Assembly: GCA_965214435.1 (NCBI GenBank)
Contig: OZ243960.1
Span: 3,224,001 to 3,288,000, forward strand
Origin: Rubrobacter_A sp965214435
GTDB taxonomy: Bacteria; Actinomycetota; Rubrobacteria; Rubrobacterales; Rubrobacteraceae
DNA: 64,000 nucleotides
Direction: 5' to 3'
Each line of letters starts with the position of its first letter. The first letter of the stretch is position 1. Both the position numbers and the translations under genes were made by a program. The notes beneath the pieces are model-generated. The model was not told where the DNA came from, did not search any database, and saw only the letters and a program-made list of their open reading frames with translations. Positions 49,377-56,981 of the stretch are shown here, piece after piece.

Positions 49377-50960
49377 GCCATTTTGAAAAGTATTCTGTCG
49401 ATGTCGGTGGCGACCACGCTGTCGCGGTTGACGGGTTTCGCCCGGTGGGCGGTCCAGGCCACGGTGCTCGGCACGGGGATGGTGGCAAACGCCTACACGC
49501 TCTCGAACACTCTGCCGAACCAGATCTACGAGCTTTTCATGGGCGGGCTGCTCTCCTCGATCTTTATACCCCTACTCGTGGAGCGACTCTCTAAATACGG
49601 CAACGAGGACGCCCGCCGCCTGACAAACGCCCTGCTCACGATCATCGTCCCGCTACTCTCGGTCGTCGCGGTCCTCGGTATTATCTTCGCCGGTCCACTG
49701 GTCGCCCTCACGACCGCCTGGGGAAGCTCCTCGGAGCTTTCACCGCAGGAAGCCCAGGAGACCACGGCGCTCGCGGTGCTCTTGTTCCGGGTATTCGCGC
49801 TCCAGATACTGTTCTACGGCATCGGGACGTTGATGATCGGCATCCTGAACTCCCACCGCTACTTCTTTCTGCCGACCTTTGCCCCGGTCCTGAACAACCT
49901 GGTCGTTATAGCTTCATTCGGGGGCTACTGGTGGCTGGTTGCCGAAAGCCCGGTCGCGGCGATCTACACGCTCGCTGGCGGTACCACGCTCGGGGTGGCG
50001 GTAATGTCGTTTATTCTCTTGCCAAGCGTCCTCCGTCTCGGCTACCGGCCCCGCCTCCAACTCGGACACCCGGCGCTCGGGGCCGCAGCCCGGCTGGCCG
50101 CTCCGATGCTGGTCTTTGTGGCTTCGGCGGTCGGGGTACAACTCTTCGCCTACTACCTCGGCACCGGCTTTAACGGGGTGCCGCAGCTACTCTACGCGTT
50201 CGTGGTCTTCCAGCTACCCTACGGTATATTCGCCGTCGCCATAGCGACCGCCTTGATGCCGGAGCTTTCGGAGAGCTACGCCAACGAAGACACCGACGGT
50301 TACCGGGACACGCTTTCCTTCGGTCTGCGGACAATGGCGTTTATCGCGGTACCGGCAACGGTCGGGCTCGTGGCGTTCGCCACCCCGATAGTCGGACTGC
50401 TCTACGAGCGCGGCGAGTTCGACCCGCAGGCCACGGAGACGGTAGCCACGCTGCTCTCCGCCTACGGCATAGGGCTGCTCGGGTATGCGGGGTACCTGAT
50501 CCTGGTCCGCGCGTTCTACTCCCGCCAGAACACCAAAACGCCCGCGGCTCTGAACGTCGGACTGCTCATCTTGTACGGCGGCCTCGCCTACGGCCTCTCG
50601 CGCACGGACCTCGGCCTTGCCGGTATAGCCCTGGCTTTCTCCGTAGCCTACACCGGGCTTTTCCTCGTTCTACTGGCGGCGATGCGGCGGGACCTCCGGC
50701 GGATCGACGGCCGTCGCCTTCTAATATCGTTTTCAAAGATCCTTGTAGCCGGAGCCGCGATGTACGGGGTAGCCTGGCTGGGAACCGCGGTCTCCGGGGA
50801 CGGCACCGGTCCACTGGAGCGGGTCGTGATCCTTGCCGGCATCGGAGGCGTCTCGCTGGCAGCCTACACCGGAGCGGCGTACCTACTGCGGGTCGAAGAG
50901 CTAACCTCCGCCGTCTCGCTACTCCGCCGCCGATCGGTAAAGGCCGCCAAAAAGCAGTAA
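49371..50960 (+). CDS. murJ: Lipid II flippase MurJ (MviN family)
   Basis: MurJ flips lipid-linked peptidoglycan precursor across the cytoplasmic membrane. The 529-residue product has about 14 hydrophobic helices. Family features are the start MSVATTLSRLTGFARWAVQA, NTLPNQIYELFMGGLLSSIFIPLLVE, RVFALQILFYGIG, LPYGIFAVAIATALMPELSE and LLYERGEFDP. It lacks the long C-terminal kinase-like extension of mycobacterial MurJ. The start at GTG 49371 lies in a hairpin; TTG 49382 or ATG 49401 are possible alternatives. Confidence 0.92.
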   Translation: MAAILKSILSMSVATTLSRLTGFARWAVQATVLGTGMVANAYTLSNTLPNQIYELFMGGLLSSIFIPLLVERLSKYGNEDARRLTNALLTIIVPLLSVVAVLGIIFAGPLVALTTAWGSSSELSPQEAQETTALAVLLFRVFALQILFYGIGTLMIGILNSHRYFFLPTFAPVLNNLVVIASFGGYWWLVAESPVAAIYTLAGGTTLGVAVMSFILLPSVLRLGYRPRLQLGHPALGAAARLAAPMLVFVASAVGVQLFAYYLGTGFNGVPQLLYAFVVFQLPYGIFAVAIATALMPELSESYANEDTDGYRDTLSFGLRTMAFIAVPATVGLVAFATPIVGLLYERGEFDPQATETVATLLSAYGIGLLGYAGYLILVRAFYSRQNTKTPAALNVGLLILYGGLAYGLSRTDLGLAGIALAFSVAYTGLFLVLLAAMRRDLRRIDGRRLLISFSKILVAGAAMYGVAWLGTAVSGDGTGPLERVVILAGIGGVSLAAYTGAAYLLRVEELTSAVSLLRRRSVKAAKKQ

Positions 50961-51110
50961 ATACCGACAATAACTGTCCGGCAAACTGTAAGTTTAGTAC
51001 CGGTGATCCAGCCCCTTTATTACCTTCCCCACTCATATACCCCTCACGGAGCACCGGTGACACGCTTATGTCCACAGTGCAAGTAAGTTAAACATCAAAG
51101 ACCGCCGATA

Positions 51111-51374
51111 TTACTCTTCTTCAGGTTCCTCTTCTATAGCCGCCGCGGAGGTCGCCCGGAAGATCATAACCTTCCCCCGCTCCGGGTAATCGACTATCTC
51201 GACGTCCCCGGTAATGGCTACCGGGTCGCCCACGAAGTCTTCCACCCCTTCTATAGCCGACGTGTCGACCTCGACCTCCAAGACATAGCCGGTATGCTCC
51301 GTCCCGGCTCCGGACTCGGCTCCGGCTTCATCGGCCCTCCGCAACAAACCTTCCAGATACGGCACTCTTTTCAC
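51111..51374 (-). CDS. Small acidic protein of unknown function
   Basis: I do not recognise it. The 87-residue product is acidic, with an OB-like beta pattern (GYVLEVEVDTSAIEGVEDFV, then DPVAITGDVEIVDYPERGKV) and an Ala/Glu-rich tail. The start is GTG 51374 with GGAAAG upstream. It is the last host gene before the tRNA-Arg remnant that marks the second island. Confidence 0.55.
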   Translation of the reverse strand: MKRVPYLEGLLRRADEAGAESGAGTEHTGYVLEVEVDTSAIEGVEDFVGDPVAITGDVEIVDYPERGKVMIFRATSAAAIEEEPEEE

Positions 51375-51448
51375 CTTTCCAGCGGATACACGACACCGCG
51401 GTTCATGGTAGCGGAAAGCCGGTGGTATTTATCCAGTGTGGAGAGAAG

Positions 51449-51490
51449 CGGGCCTGGAAGGATTTGAACCTCCGACACCTGGTACCGGAA
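51449..51490 (-). pseudogene. Truncated tRNA-Arg (CCG), 3' part only
   Basis: On the minus strand the sequence runs from the anticodon loop (TTCCGGT, anticodon CCG) through the 3' anticodon strand ACCAG, the T arm GGAGGTTCAAATCCTTC, acceptor strand CAGGCCC and discriminator G. The expected 5' anticodon strand CTGGT is absent: GACGAG is found instead. This is the pattern left by integration into the 3' half of a tRNA gene. Confidence 0.8.
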
Positions 51491-51964
51491 CTCGTCCTTG
51501 GCCTCAAAAAAGCTTAGATATGCGATTCTGAGCCCCTTTTCGAGTCTGATCTATGGGCTACTTTCACTTGGTTGGTGTAGATAAACTGTACTATACACTG
51601 TCACTAATCACGGCTTCGTCAGGCCTCCTGAACACCCTTCTATTCCTACAATTCTCCTCCACAATAAGCAATGAATTGCCAAGATAAACAGGCAGTGTCG
51701 CTATGGTATCCGAGGTGATCGAAGTTCAAGCCAGCAGGGTGTACTTTGCAGTAGTGTGCGACCCTCACCACAGTTGCTCTGAGCAGACGCACAATGGCCT
51801 GAGAGCCCTCTATACGCTTCTCTGAGAGTCTCCGTGGCCGGAATAGACCCAGGCTACCCCACACCTCTCTTGGGACCTTACAACGGCTACAGTATTCTAT
51901 TGGTATCGAAAAGATCTTGTTTAAGCTACCCTGATTGATCGACCACTCAGGAAAGGCACGATCT
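51491..51964. other. Non-coding left margin of the island
   Basis: The 470 bases hold no gene I can support. A 72-codon minus-strand frame (51646-51864) lacks a properly spaced ribosome-binding site and resembles nothing I know. The rightward gene at 51965 starts at the end of this stretch. Confidence 0.5.
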
Positions 51965-52609
51965 ATGGGCTACGTTCTAAATATACTCAGCCAAATGCTC
52001 CAGATTGCAGGGGCTCTAGCCATCCTTGCTGCGACTTATACCTACGTCGTTCACCGCAAGCAACTCAACTTTGATGTGATTAGAGGGTGCAGTGAGAAAT
52101 TCCAGAAGGTAATGGTCGATATGAGGTCCTCGGACCCGCATACCGCAGAACAGGCCGAGCGGCAGTACGTGGACCTCTGCAACGAACAACTATTTTATTT
52201 CGGTGCGAGGTATCTTCCGGATGCCGTGGTTGACGAGTGGCTGGAAGGGATGATCGACTACCTACCGCAGTTAAAAGCCGTAGGATCTTCAGTAGGTGAA
52301 GCTCCTTCTCCCCACACAGAGAACTTCCGCAACAAGGAAGCTGTGAGTCCGAAGCTTTTGGCCGGGTATCCGAGGATCTCCGAAGCGTTCCTCGTTAGCA
52401 ACGGGAACTCTGAAGCCAGACCGTATGATCTAGACAACCCAGAAGAAAGACTGCAACTCATCCAACACGTAAAGGGGCGGGTAAACCGGGAGGATGACCT
52501 CCTCGACTACTTGGCGGACATCCTGAAGCGAGCGGAGCACAGGGTACTCACCCTCGCTAAGGAGAGAAAGAATCGTGGCGCGTATAGCCGCTCAGAAGAT
52601 CCCCGCTGA
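51965..52609 (+). CDS. Single-span membrane protein of unknown function
   Basis: I do not recognise it. From ATG 51965 (MGYVLNILSQMLQIAGALAI), with AGGAAAGG upstream, it is 214 residues. One N-terminal transmembrane helix (about residues 5-27) is followed by a soluble region with FDVIRGCSEKFQKVMVDMRS, YVDLCNEQLFYFGARYLPD and a charged helical C-terminus. The layout resembles phage-exclusion or signalling proteins with a membrane anchor, but this is only by shape. It is convergent with the TIR-like pair. Confidence 0.6.
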   Translation: MGYVLNILSQMLQIAGALAILAATYTYVVHRKQLNFDVIRGCSEKFQKVMVDMRSSDPHTAEQAERQYVDLCNEQLFYFGARYLPDAVVDEWLEGMIDYLPQLKAVGSSVGEAPSPHTENFRNKEAVSPKLLAGYPRISEAFLVSNGNSEARPYDLDNPEERLQLIQHVKGRVNREDDLLDYLADILKRAEHRVLTLAKERKNRGAYSRSEDPR

Positions 52610-52999
52610 CACACTTCGCTGCAGACAGAGTCGAAGCAGAAGGTACATTTATCGGGCGCTCTATGGAAGCTTTTGGGAAGCCCTTATTTACTCTGGTGCG
52701 CTGGTTTTGAACGTCTACCCCTCCCCGATCAAAAATCCGGCTAGGGTGAGAAGGGGGTCCCATTAGTCAAGGGAAGTTATGGCGATCTTTTAACGCGGAG
52801 GTTTTCGAGAGACTTGTATTATATCAAGGTCGATTTACGCTACTGCTCACTATTCCTCGTCCCTTACTCGACAGCCGGGCTATTCTGAGCCACCGGTTTT
52901 CGTAATCATGGACCATAAGCTCTTGAGGTCTTCTGAACTAACTCTCCGAAAGAAATGGTCAAAGAAGGTCCCGCGCACTCAAGAACGCACTGGTTGTGC
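52610..52999. other. Gap between convergent genes, nothing supported
   Basis: The 390 bases between the membrane-protein gene and the TIR-like gene show no convincing frame, tRNA or terminator. A short frame at 52575-52766 overlaps the previous gene and is not family-like. Confidence 0.5.
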
Positions 53000-53476
53000 T
53001 TAGCGGCTCGCAGCTTTGGCTGCCTGTTCTACCCAACTGCTGAAGTTATCAAAGCCTCCATCTCTCACCCAATCGTAGGTACGGTATGATCTGGACAAAG
53101 GTACAAATTCGAAGGGACTCGGACCTTTTACGCCAAGCTTCTGATCCAGGTTTCTTAGACCATGGACGTATACTCCCAAGATTCCCTTTCCTTCCTCCTC
53201 ACTCCTCTGAATTTCGTACTTCACGTATTTGCGCTGATACGTATATTGCCCTATCAGTACTACCGTAACGCTACTGTACTTCAAACCCTCATCAATCCAG
53301 GACTTGATGGCCTTCTCACCCTGGCGCTTGACCGTCTCCCACCTGTCACGAGGCAGAAACAGCCTAACGTTGTTTTCACTACCCGCAACCCGCCTGAATT
53401 GACCGCTCTTCCTCACGTTCCACATGCGCGACCAGTCTTCTTGGTAATGAAAGCTAAAGAACACCGTTCTAGCCAC
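53000..53476 (-). CDS. TIR-like (ThsB/DUF1863, MTH538 type) protein
   Basis: From GTG 53476, with GGAG seven bases upstream, the product is 158 residues. It has the features of the MTH538 TIR-like family used by Thoeris ThsB: ARTVFFSFHYQEDWSRMWNV at the start, IKSWIDEGLKYSSVTVVLIG in the middle and YTYQRKYVKYEIQRS then GKGILGVYVHGLRNLD. ThsB-type proteins sense infection and make an NAD-derived signal. The in-frame codons upstream of 53476 overlap the membrane gene and are not family-like. It lies 34 bases behind the membrane gene in the same direction. Confidence 0.85.
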   Translation of the reverse strand: MARTVFFSFHYQEDWSRMWNVRKSGQFRRVAGSENNVRLFLPRDRWETVKRQGEKAIKSWIDEGLKYSSVTVVLIGQYTYQRKYVKYEIQRSEEEGKGILGVYVHGLRNLDQKLGVKGPSPFEFVPLSRSYRTYDWVRDGGFDNFSSWVEQAAKAASR

Positions 53477-53510
53477 AGCTTGTCTCCTATATATCTCCTG
53501 AGTACGACGA

Positions 53511-53933
53511 TCACAGTTGCAATAATGCAATTAATGCTACTACTATGATTATTACTATGTGAAACGGAAGAACGCTTCTAGACCATACCGAGTGCCACCA
53601 TCCTTTCCAACCACTCTGATAGCTGTAAGGGTCCATGGACAAGACTGCAATTTCTCCGGCCATCGCGTCTTTGTGAAGGTCACGAAAATGTTTCTCCTGA
53701 GTTAGATAAAATGCATCTAAGCTCCAGAAGACCAGTGAGGGGAGGATAGCGATCAGTACCGAGTAAACGCCAGGGTTATTAGCAGACAAAGCGAGTATCG
53801 CGGCCACCAACGTTACCGACCAACCTTTCAGCAAGAAAGAATTTTGAGCTAGTCTTGCTATGACCCCCTGCACAAACTCTAAGTGCTTGAGTTCGGCTTC
53901 CCCGAAATCTTCGGATTTTCTACTACTGGTCAT
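53511..53933 (-). CDS. Small membrane protein paired with the TIR-like gene
   Basis: The 140-residue product has three hydrophobic segments: about residues 35-51 (LLKGWSVTLVAAILALSA), 56-74 (YSVLIAILPSLVFWSLDAF) and 121-138 (PFHIVIIIVVALIALL). Conserved-looking stretches are HLEFVQGVIARLAQNSFL and YLTQEKHFRDL. The two-helix hairpin with flanking charged helices recalls SLATT-type effectors, though I cannot assign it firmly. A -10 element TAAAAT lies six bases before the ATG, so it heads a leaderless two-gene transcript. Membrane effector of a TIR-signalled defence module is my inference. Confidence 0.7.
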   Translation of the reverse strand: MTSSRKSEDFGEAELKHLEFVQGVIARLAQNSFLLKGWSVTLVAAILALSANNPGVYSVLIAILPSLVFWSLDAFYLTQEKHFRDLHKDAMAGEIAVLSMDPYSYQSGWKGWWHSVWSRSVLPFHIVIIIVVALIALLQL

Positions 53934-53939
53934 TTTGAG

Positions 53940-53945
53940 ATTTTA
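53940..53945 (-). promoter_or_regulatory. -10 element of the membrane/TIR gene pair
   Basis: TAAAAT lies on the minus strand exactly six bases before the ATG at 53933. A GTGAAA 16 bases upstream could act as -35. Confidence 0.45.
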
Positions 53946-54056
53946 CTTACTATTTGGCAAATTTCACTCCCTCCAAAGTCTCAAATCAGGTAATCTAAAA
54001 TCTAGTTTGAGCCTGACGGTGAGGTTGCTAGTCAATTAGGAAGCAGGAGGGGTACC

Positions 54057-55643
54057 TTGGTAGCCAGAAGAGATTCGCTGAACGTCTCTACTCTAGAAGG
54101 CTGGCTCTGGGACGCGGCCTGCCGAATCAGGGGACCGGTGGATGCGCCGAAGTTCAAGGATTACATACTCCCCCTCGTGTTCCTCAAGAGGTTATCCGAT
54201 GTCTTTGAGGATGAGGTCGAGAGCCTGGCCCAGGAGTTCGGGGACAGAGAGCTTGCCACAGACCTTGTAGAGCAGGACAGGACGATGGTCAGGTTCTATA
54301 TCCCGGAGGTTGCCCGGTGGTCAGCTATAAGGCAGAGGACCACGGGGCTGGGAGAGTACCTCACGGATGCGGTAAGGGCGGTAGCCAGGGAAAACCCCAG
54401 GCTACAGGGTGTCGTTGACATCCAGGACTTCAACGCGAGTGCTGCAGGACAGCCTATAGTTGACGATGCTCGGTTGGCTAAAGTGGTACAGATCCTCAGT
54501 CAATACAGGTTGGGTCTTTATGATGTGGAGCCCGACATCCTGGGTAGGGCTTACGAGTACCTTTTGAGGAAGTTCGCGGAGGGACAGGGCCAGAGCGCCG
54601 GGGAGTTCTACACTCCAAGGGAGGTAGCGGTTCTAATGTCCCGCATCCTCGATCCGGAGCCTGGAATGAAGGTCTACGATCCTTGCGCCGGGTCTGCCGG
54701 TCTCCTTATAAAGTGTCATCTGCATCTTCTGGAAACTCACGGAGAGCAAAAGAACGGGCACAGGAAGTTACCTTCTCAGGTCGCTCCACTGAAGCTCTAC
54801 GGGCAGGAGATCAACCCCTCCACTTTTGCGATGGCAAAGATGAACGCCTTTGTCCACGACATGGGCGCGGAGGTGGCACTCGGGGACACCATGAACCGCC
54901 CGGCCTTCTCCGAGGACGGGAGGCTGAGCAGGTTCGACATTCTGACAGCCAACCCGATGTGGAACCAGAAGTTCTCCACGGAAGTCTACGAGCATGATCC
55001 TTACGAGAGGTTTGATTACGGTGTCCCTCCCGGGCAGAGTGCTGATTGGGGTTGGATACAGCACATGGCGAACTCCCTCGAAGAAGGGGGCCGGATGGCC
55101 GTGGTGCTCGACACGGGGGCTGTTAGTAGAGGTAGCGGCAACACGGGGTCGAACAAAGAGCGAGACATCAGGAAAGCCTTTGTTGAGGGAAATCTGGTGA
55201 ACAGAGGGGATTTGATAGAGGCAGTGGTTCTCCTGCCCGAGAACCTCTTCTACAACACCACCGCGCCTGGGATCATCCTGGTCATCAACAAGGCCAAGGC
55301 TCATCCGGAGGAGATCCTGCTCATAAACGGCTCGAAGCTCTTCTCCAAGGGTAGACCTAAGAACTACATGACCGATGAGCACGTTGGGCAGATAGCTTCT
55401 ATCTATAGAGATTGGAGAGAAGAAGAGGGCATCTCTTCCATCGTCTCCAGGGAGAAGGTTGTCAAGAACGACTACAACCTCTCCCCTAGTAGATACGTGG
55501 CTGGCACAGAGGAGGAAGAGGTTTTGCCGTTGGAGGAAGCCGTAGTGCTACTCCAAGAGGCCGAAGAGGAGAAAGAAGAGGCTGACAGGGAACTTGATGA
55601 GGTCCTGAGCAGGTTGGGCCTGGAGGTGCGTCAAGTTGGGTGA
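54057..55643 (+). CDS. hsdM: Type I restriction-modification methyltransferase subunit HsdM
   Basis: HsdM is the N6-adenine methyltransferase subunit. The 528-residue product has the HsdM_N domain (TLEGWLWDAACRIRGPVDAP, FKDYILPLVFLKRLSDVFED), FYTPREVAVLM (about residue 183), AdoMet motif DPCAGSAGLL (about 207-216) and the catalytic motif NPMW (about 299), a variant of NPPF/Y. The C-terminus is acidic and helical. The TTG start at 54057 has GGAGGGG upstream. Its stop overlaps the hsdS start by 8 bases. Confidence 0.95.
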   Translation: MVARRDSLNVSTLEGWLWDAACRIRGPVDAPKFKDYILPLVFLKRLSDVFEDEVESLAQEFGDRELATDLVEQDRTMVRFYIPEVARWSAIRQRTTGLGEYLTDAVRAVARENPRLQGVVDIQDFNASAAGQPIVDDARLAKVVQILSQYRLGLYDVEPDILGRAYEYLLRKFAEGQGQSAGEFYTPREVAVLMSRILDPEPGMKVYDPCAGSAGLLIKCHLHLLETHGEQKNGHRKLPSQVAPLKLYGQEINPSTFAMAKMNAFVHDMGAEVALGDTMNRPAFSEDGRLSRFDILTANPMWNQKFSTEVYEHDPYERFDYGVPPGQSADWGWIQHMANSLEEGGRMAVVLDTGAVSRGSGNTGSNKERDIRKAFVEGNLVNRGDLIEAVVLLPENLFYNTTAPGIILVINKAKAHPEEILLINGSKLFSKGRPKNYMTDEHVGQIASIYRDWREEEGISSIVSREKVVKNDYNLSPSRYVAGTEEEEVLPLEEAVVLLQEAEEEKEEADRELDEVLSRLGLEVRQVG

Positions 55644-56979
55644 ATTGAGTGGTCAGCCACAAGCAAGCGTAGAAACCAGTATAGCCCGAGAGCAGAAAGC
55701 AACAGAGAACGGCTCTACGCTGAAAAATTGGACGATGGCGCGTCTAGACAGTCTAGCTCAACTGAGGAGCGAAGGGATGAATCCTGAAGACGCACCACAT
55801 CTTCCATACGTAGGTCTTGAACATATAGACCCTGGTAACACGAGATTGAGCAGATGGGGTCAGACTTCTAGTGTGAGGAGTAGTAAGAGCCACTTTTACG
55901 CTAATGATGTTCTCTACGGAAAACTTCGACCATACCTAGATAAGGCTGTGCTGTCAGAGCGAGAAGGTATATGCTCAACCGATATACTAGTTCTTAGTCC
56001 TAAAGCTCAAGTAGATCCCGCATTCCTGTCATACTTACTACATCTCCGATATTTTGTTAACCATGCGATAGCGACAACAACAGGAGTTAATCACCCTCGC
56101 ACTTCTTGGGCATCTATACGGGAGTTCGAGACCCAGCTTCCTCCATTAAAGGAGCAGGAAGCCATCGCCCACGTCCTCAGTACCGTCCAGAAGGCCATAG
56201 AGACCACAGAGCAGGTCACAGAAGCTACCAGAGAGCTAAAGCGGAGCCTGATGAACCATCTCTTTACCTATGGTCCGGTGCCCGTGGACGAGGCAGAGCA
56301 GGTGCCGCTGAAGGAGACCGAGATCGGGCCGGTGCCGGAGCAGTGGGAGACCGTAAACCTCGGAACACTCATTGCTGAAGGTCCTCAGAACGGTATCTAC
56401 AAACCTCAGTCTCTGTATGGAGCAGGTACCCTAATTGTTCGCATTGACGATTTTAGCAACGAAGGTGGCACTATTGACTCTGCTTCTAATAGTGTTCGAC
56501 TATCAGCAGAAGAACTTGATAAGTATGGCTTGAATCCCTATGACATCCTGGTAAACAGAGTCAATAGTCTATCTCATCTAGGCAAGACCACGATGGTGGG
56601 AGAATTCTGTGCACCTGCTGTATTCGAGTCCAATATGATGCGGTTTACCGTTGACGAAGATCTAGTGTATCCAGAGTACGTAGCTCGATTTCTAAGCTCA
56701 TCCATTGCCAGAGAGCAAATGAGAGGAAGGGCAAAACGGGCCGTAGCTCAGTCAAGTATTAATCAAGGTGATGTTAGATCCATATTTACCCCTCTCCCAC
56801 CACTCGCTGATCAGGAAGGGATTCTTCATATTGTGAGGAGTGTGGATAGCAAGACAGTTGCAGAGGAAAGCCGCAAACAAAGTTTGGAGGTTCTCTTTAA
56901 AACCCTCCTCCACAACCTCATGACCGGCAAGGTGAGGGCCAAAGACTTTGATCTCTCCGAAGTAGAGCAAGTGGTTTAA
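55636..56979 (+). CDS. hsdS: Type I restriction-modification specificity subunit HsdS
   Basis: HsdS recognises the bipartite target. The 447-residue product has two target-recognition domains (about residues 25-165 and 225-395), each followed by a conserved helix, PLKEQEAIAHVLSTVQKAI and PLADQEGILHIVRSV, that form the spacer coiled coil. It starts at TTG 55636 inside the hsdM end, with GGAGG nine bases upstream. The recognition domains are AT-richer than hsdM and hsdR, as usual for exchangeable specificity regions. Confidence 0.93.
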   Translation: MGELSGQPQASVETSIAREQKATENGSTLKNWTMARLDSLAQLRSEGMNPEDAPHLPYVGLEHIDPGNTRLSRWGQTSSVRSSKSHFYANDVLYGKLRPYLDKAVLSEREGICSTDILVLSPKAQVDPAFLSYLLHLRYFVNHAIATTTGVNHPRTSWASIREFETQLPPLKEQEAIAHVLSTVQKAIETTEQVTEATRELKRSLMNHLFTYGPVPVDEAEQVPLKETEIGPVPEQWETVNLGTLIAEGPQNGIYKPQSLYGAGTLIVRIDDFSNEGGTIDSASNSVRLSAEELDKYGLNPYDILVNRVNSLSHLGKTTMVGEFCAPAVFESNMMRFTVDEDLVYPEYVARFLSSSIAREQMRGRAKRAVAQSSINQGDVRSIFTPLPPLADQEGILHIVRSVDSKTVAEESRKQSLEVLFKTLLHNLMTGKVRAKDFDLSEVEQVV

Positions 56980-56981
56980 AG

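Noticed and set aside
51646..51864. 72-codon minus-strand frame at the island margin
   Set aside because: The GTG start abuts the only GAGAG with no spacing, and the translation resembles no family; it may be a decayed gene but I cannot support it.
52575..52766. 63-codon plus-strand frame overlapping the end of the 51965 gene
   Set aside because: GTG start without ribosome site, Arg/Ser-rich translation, and overlap with a better gene.
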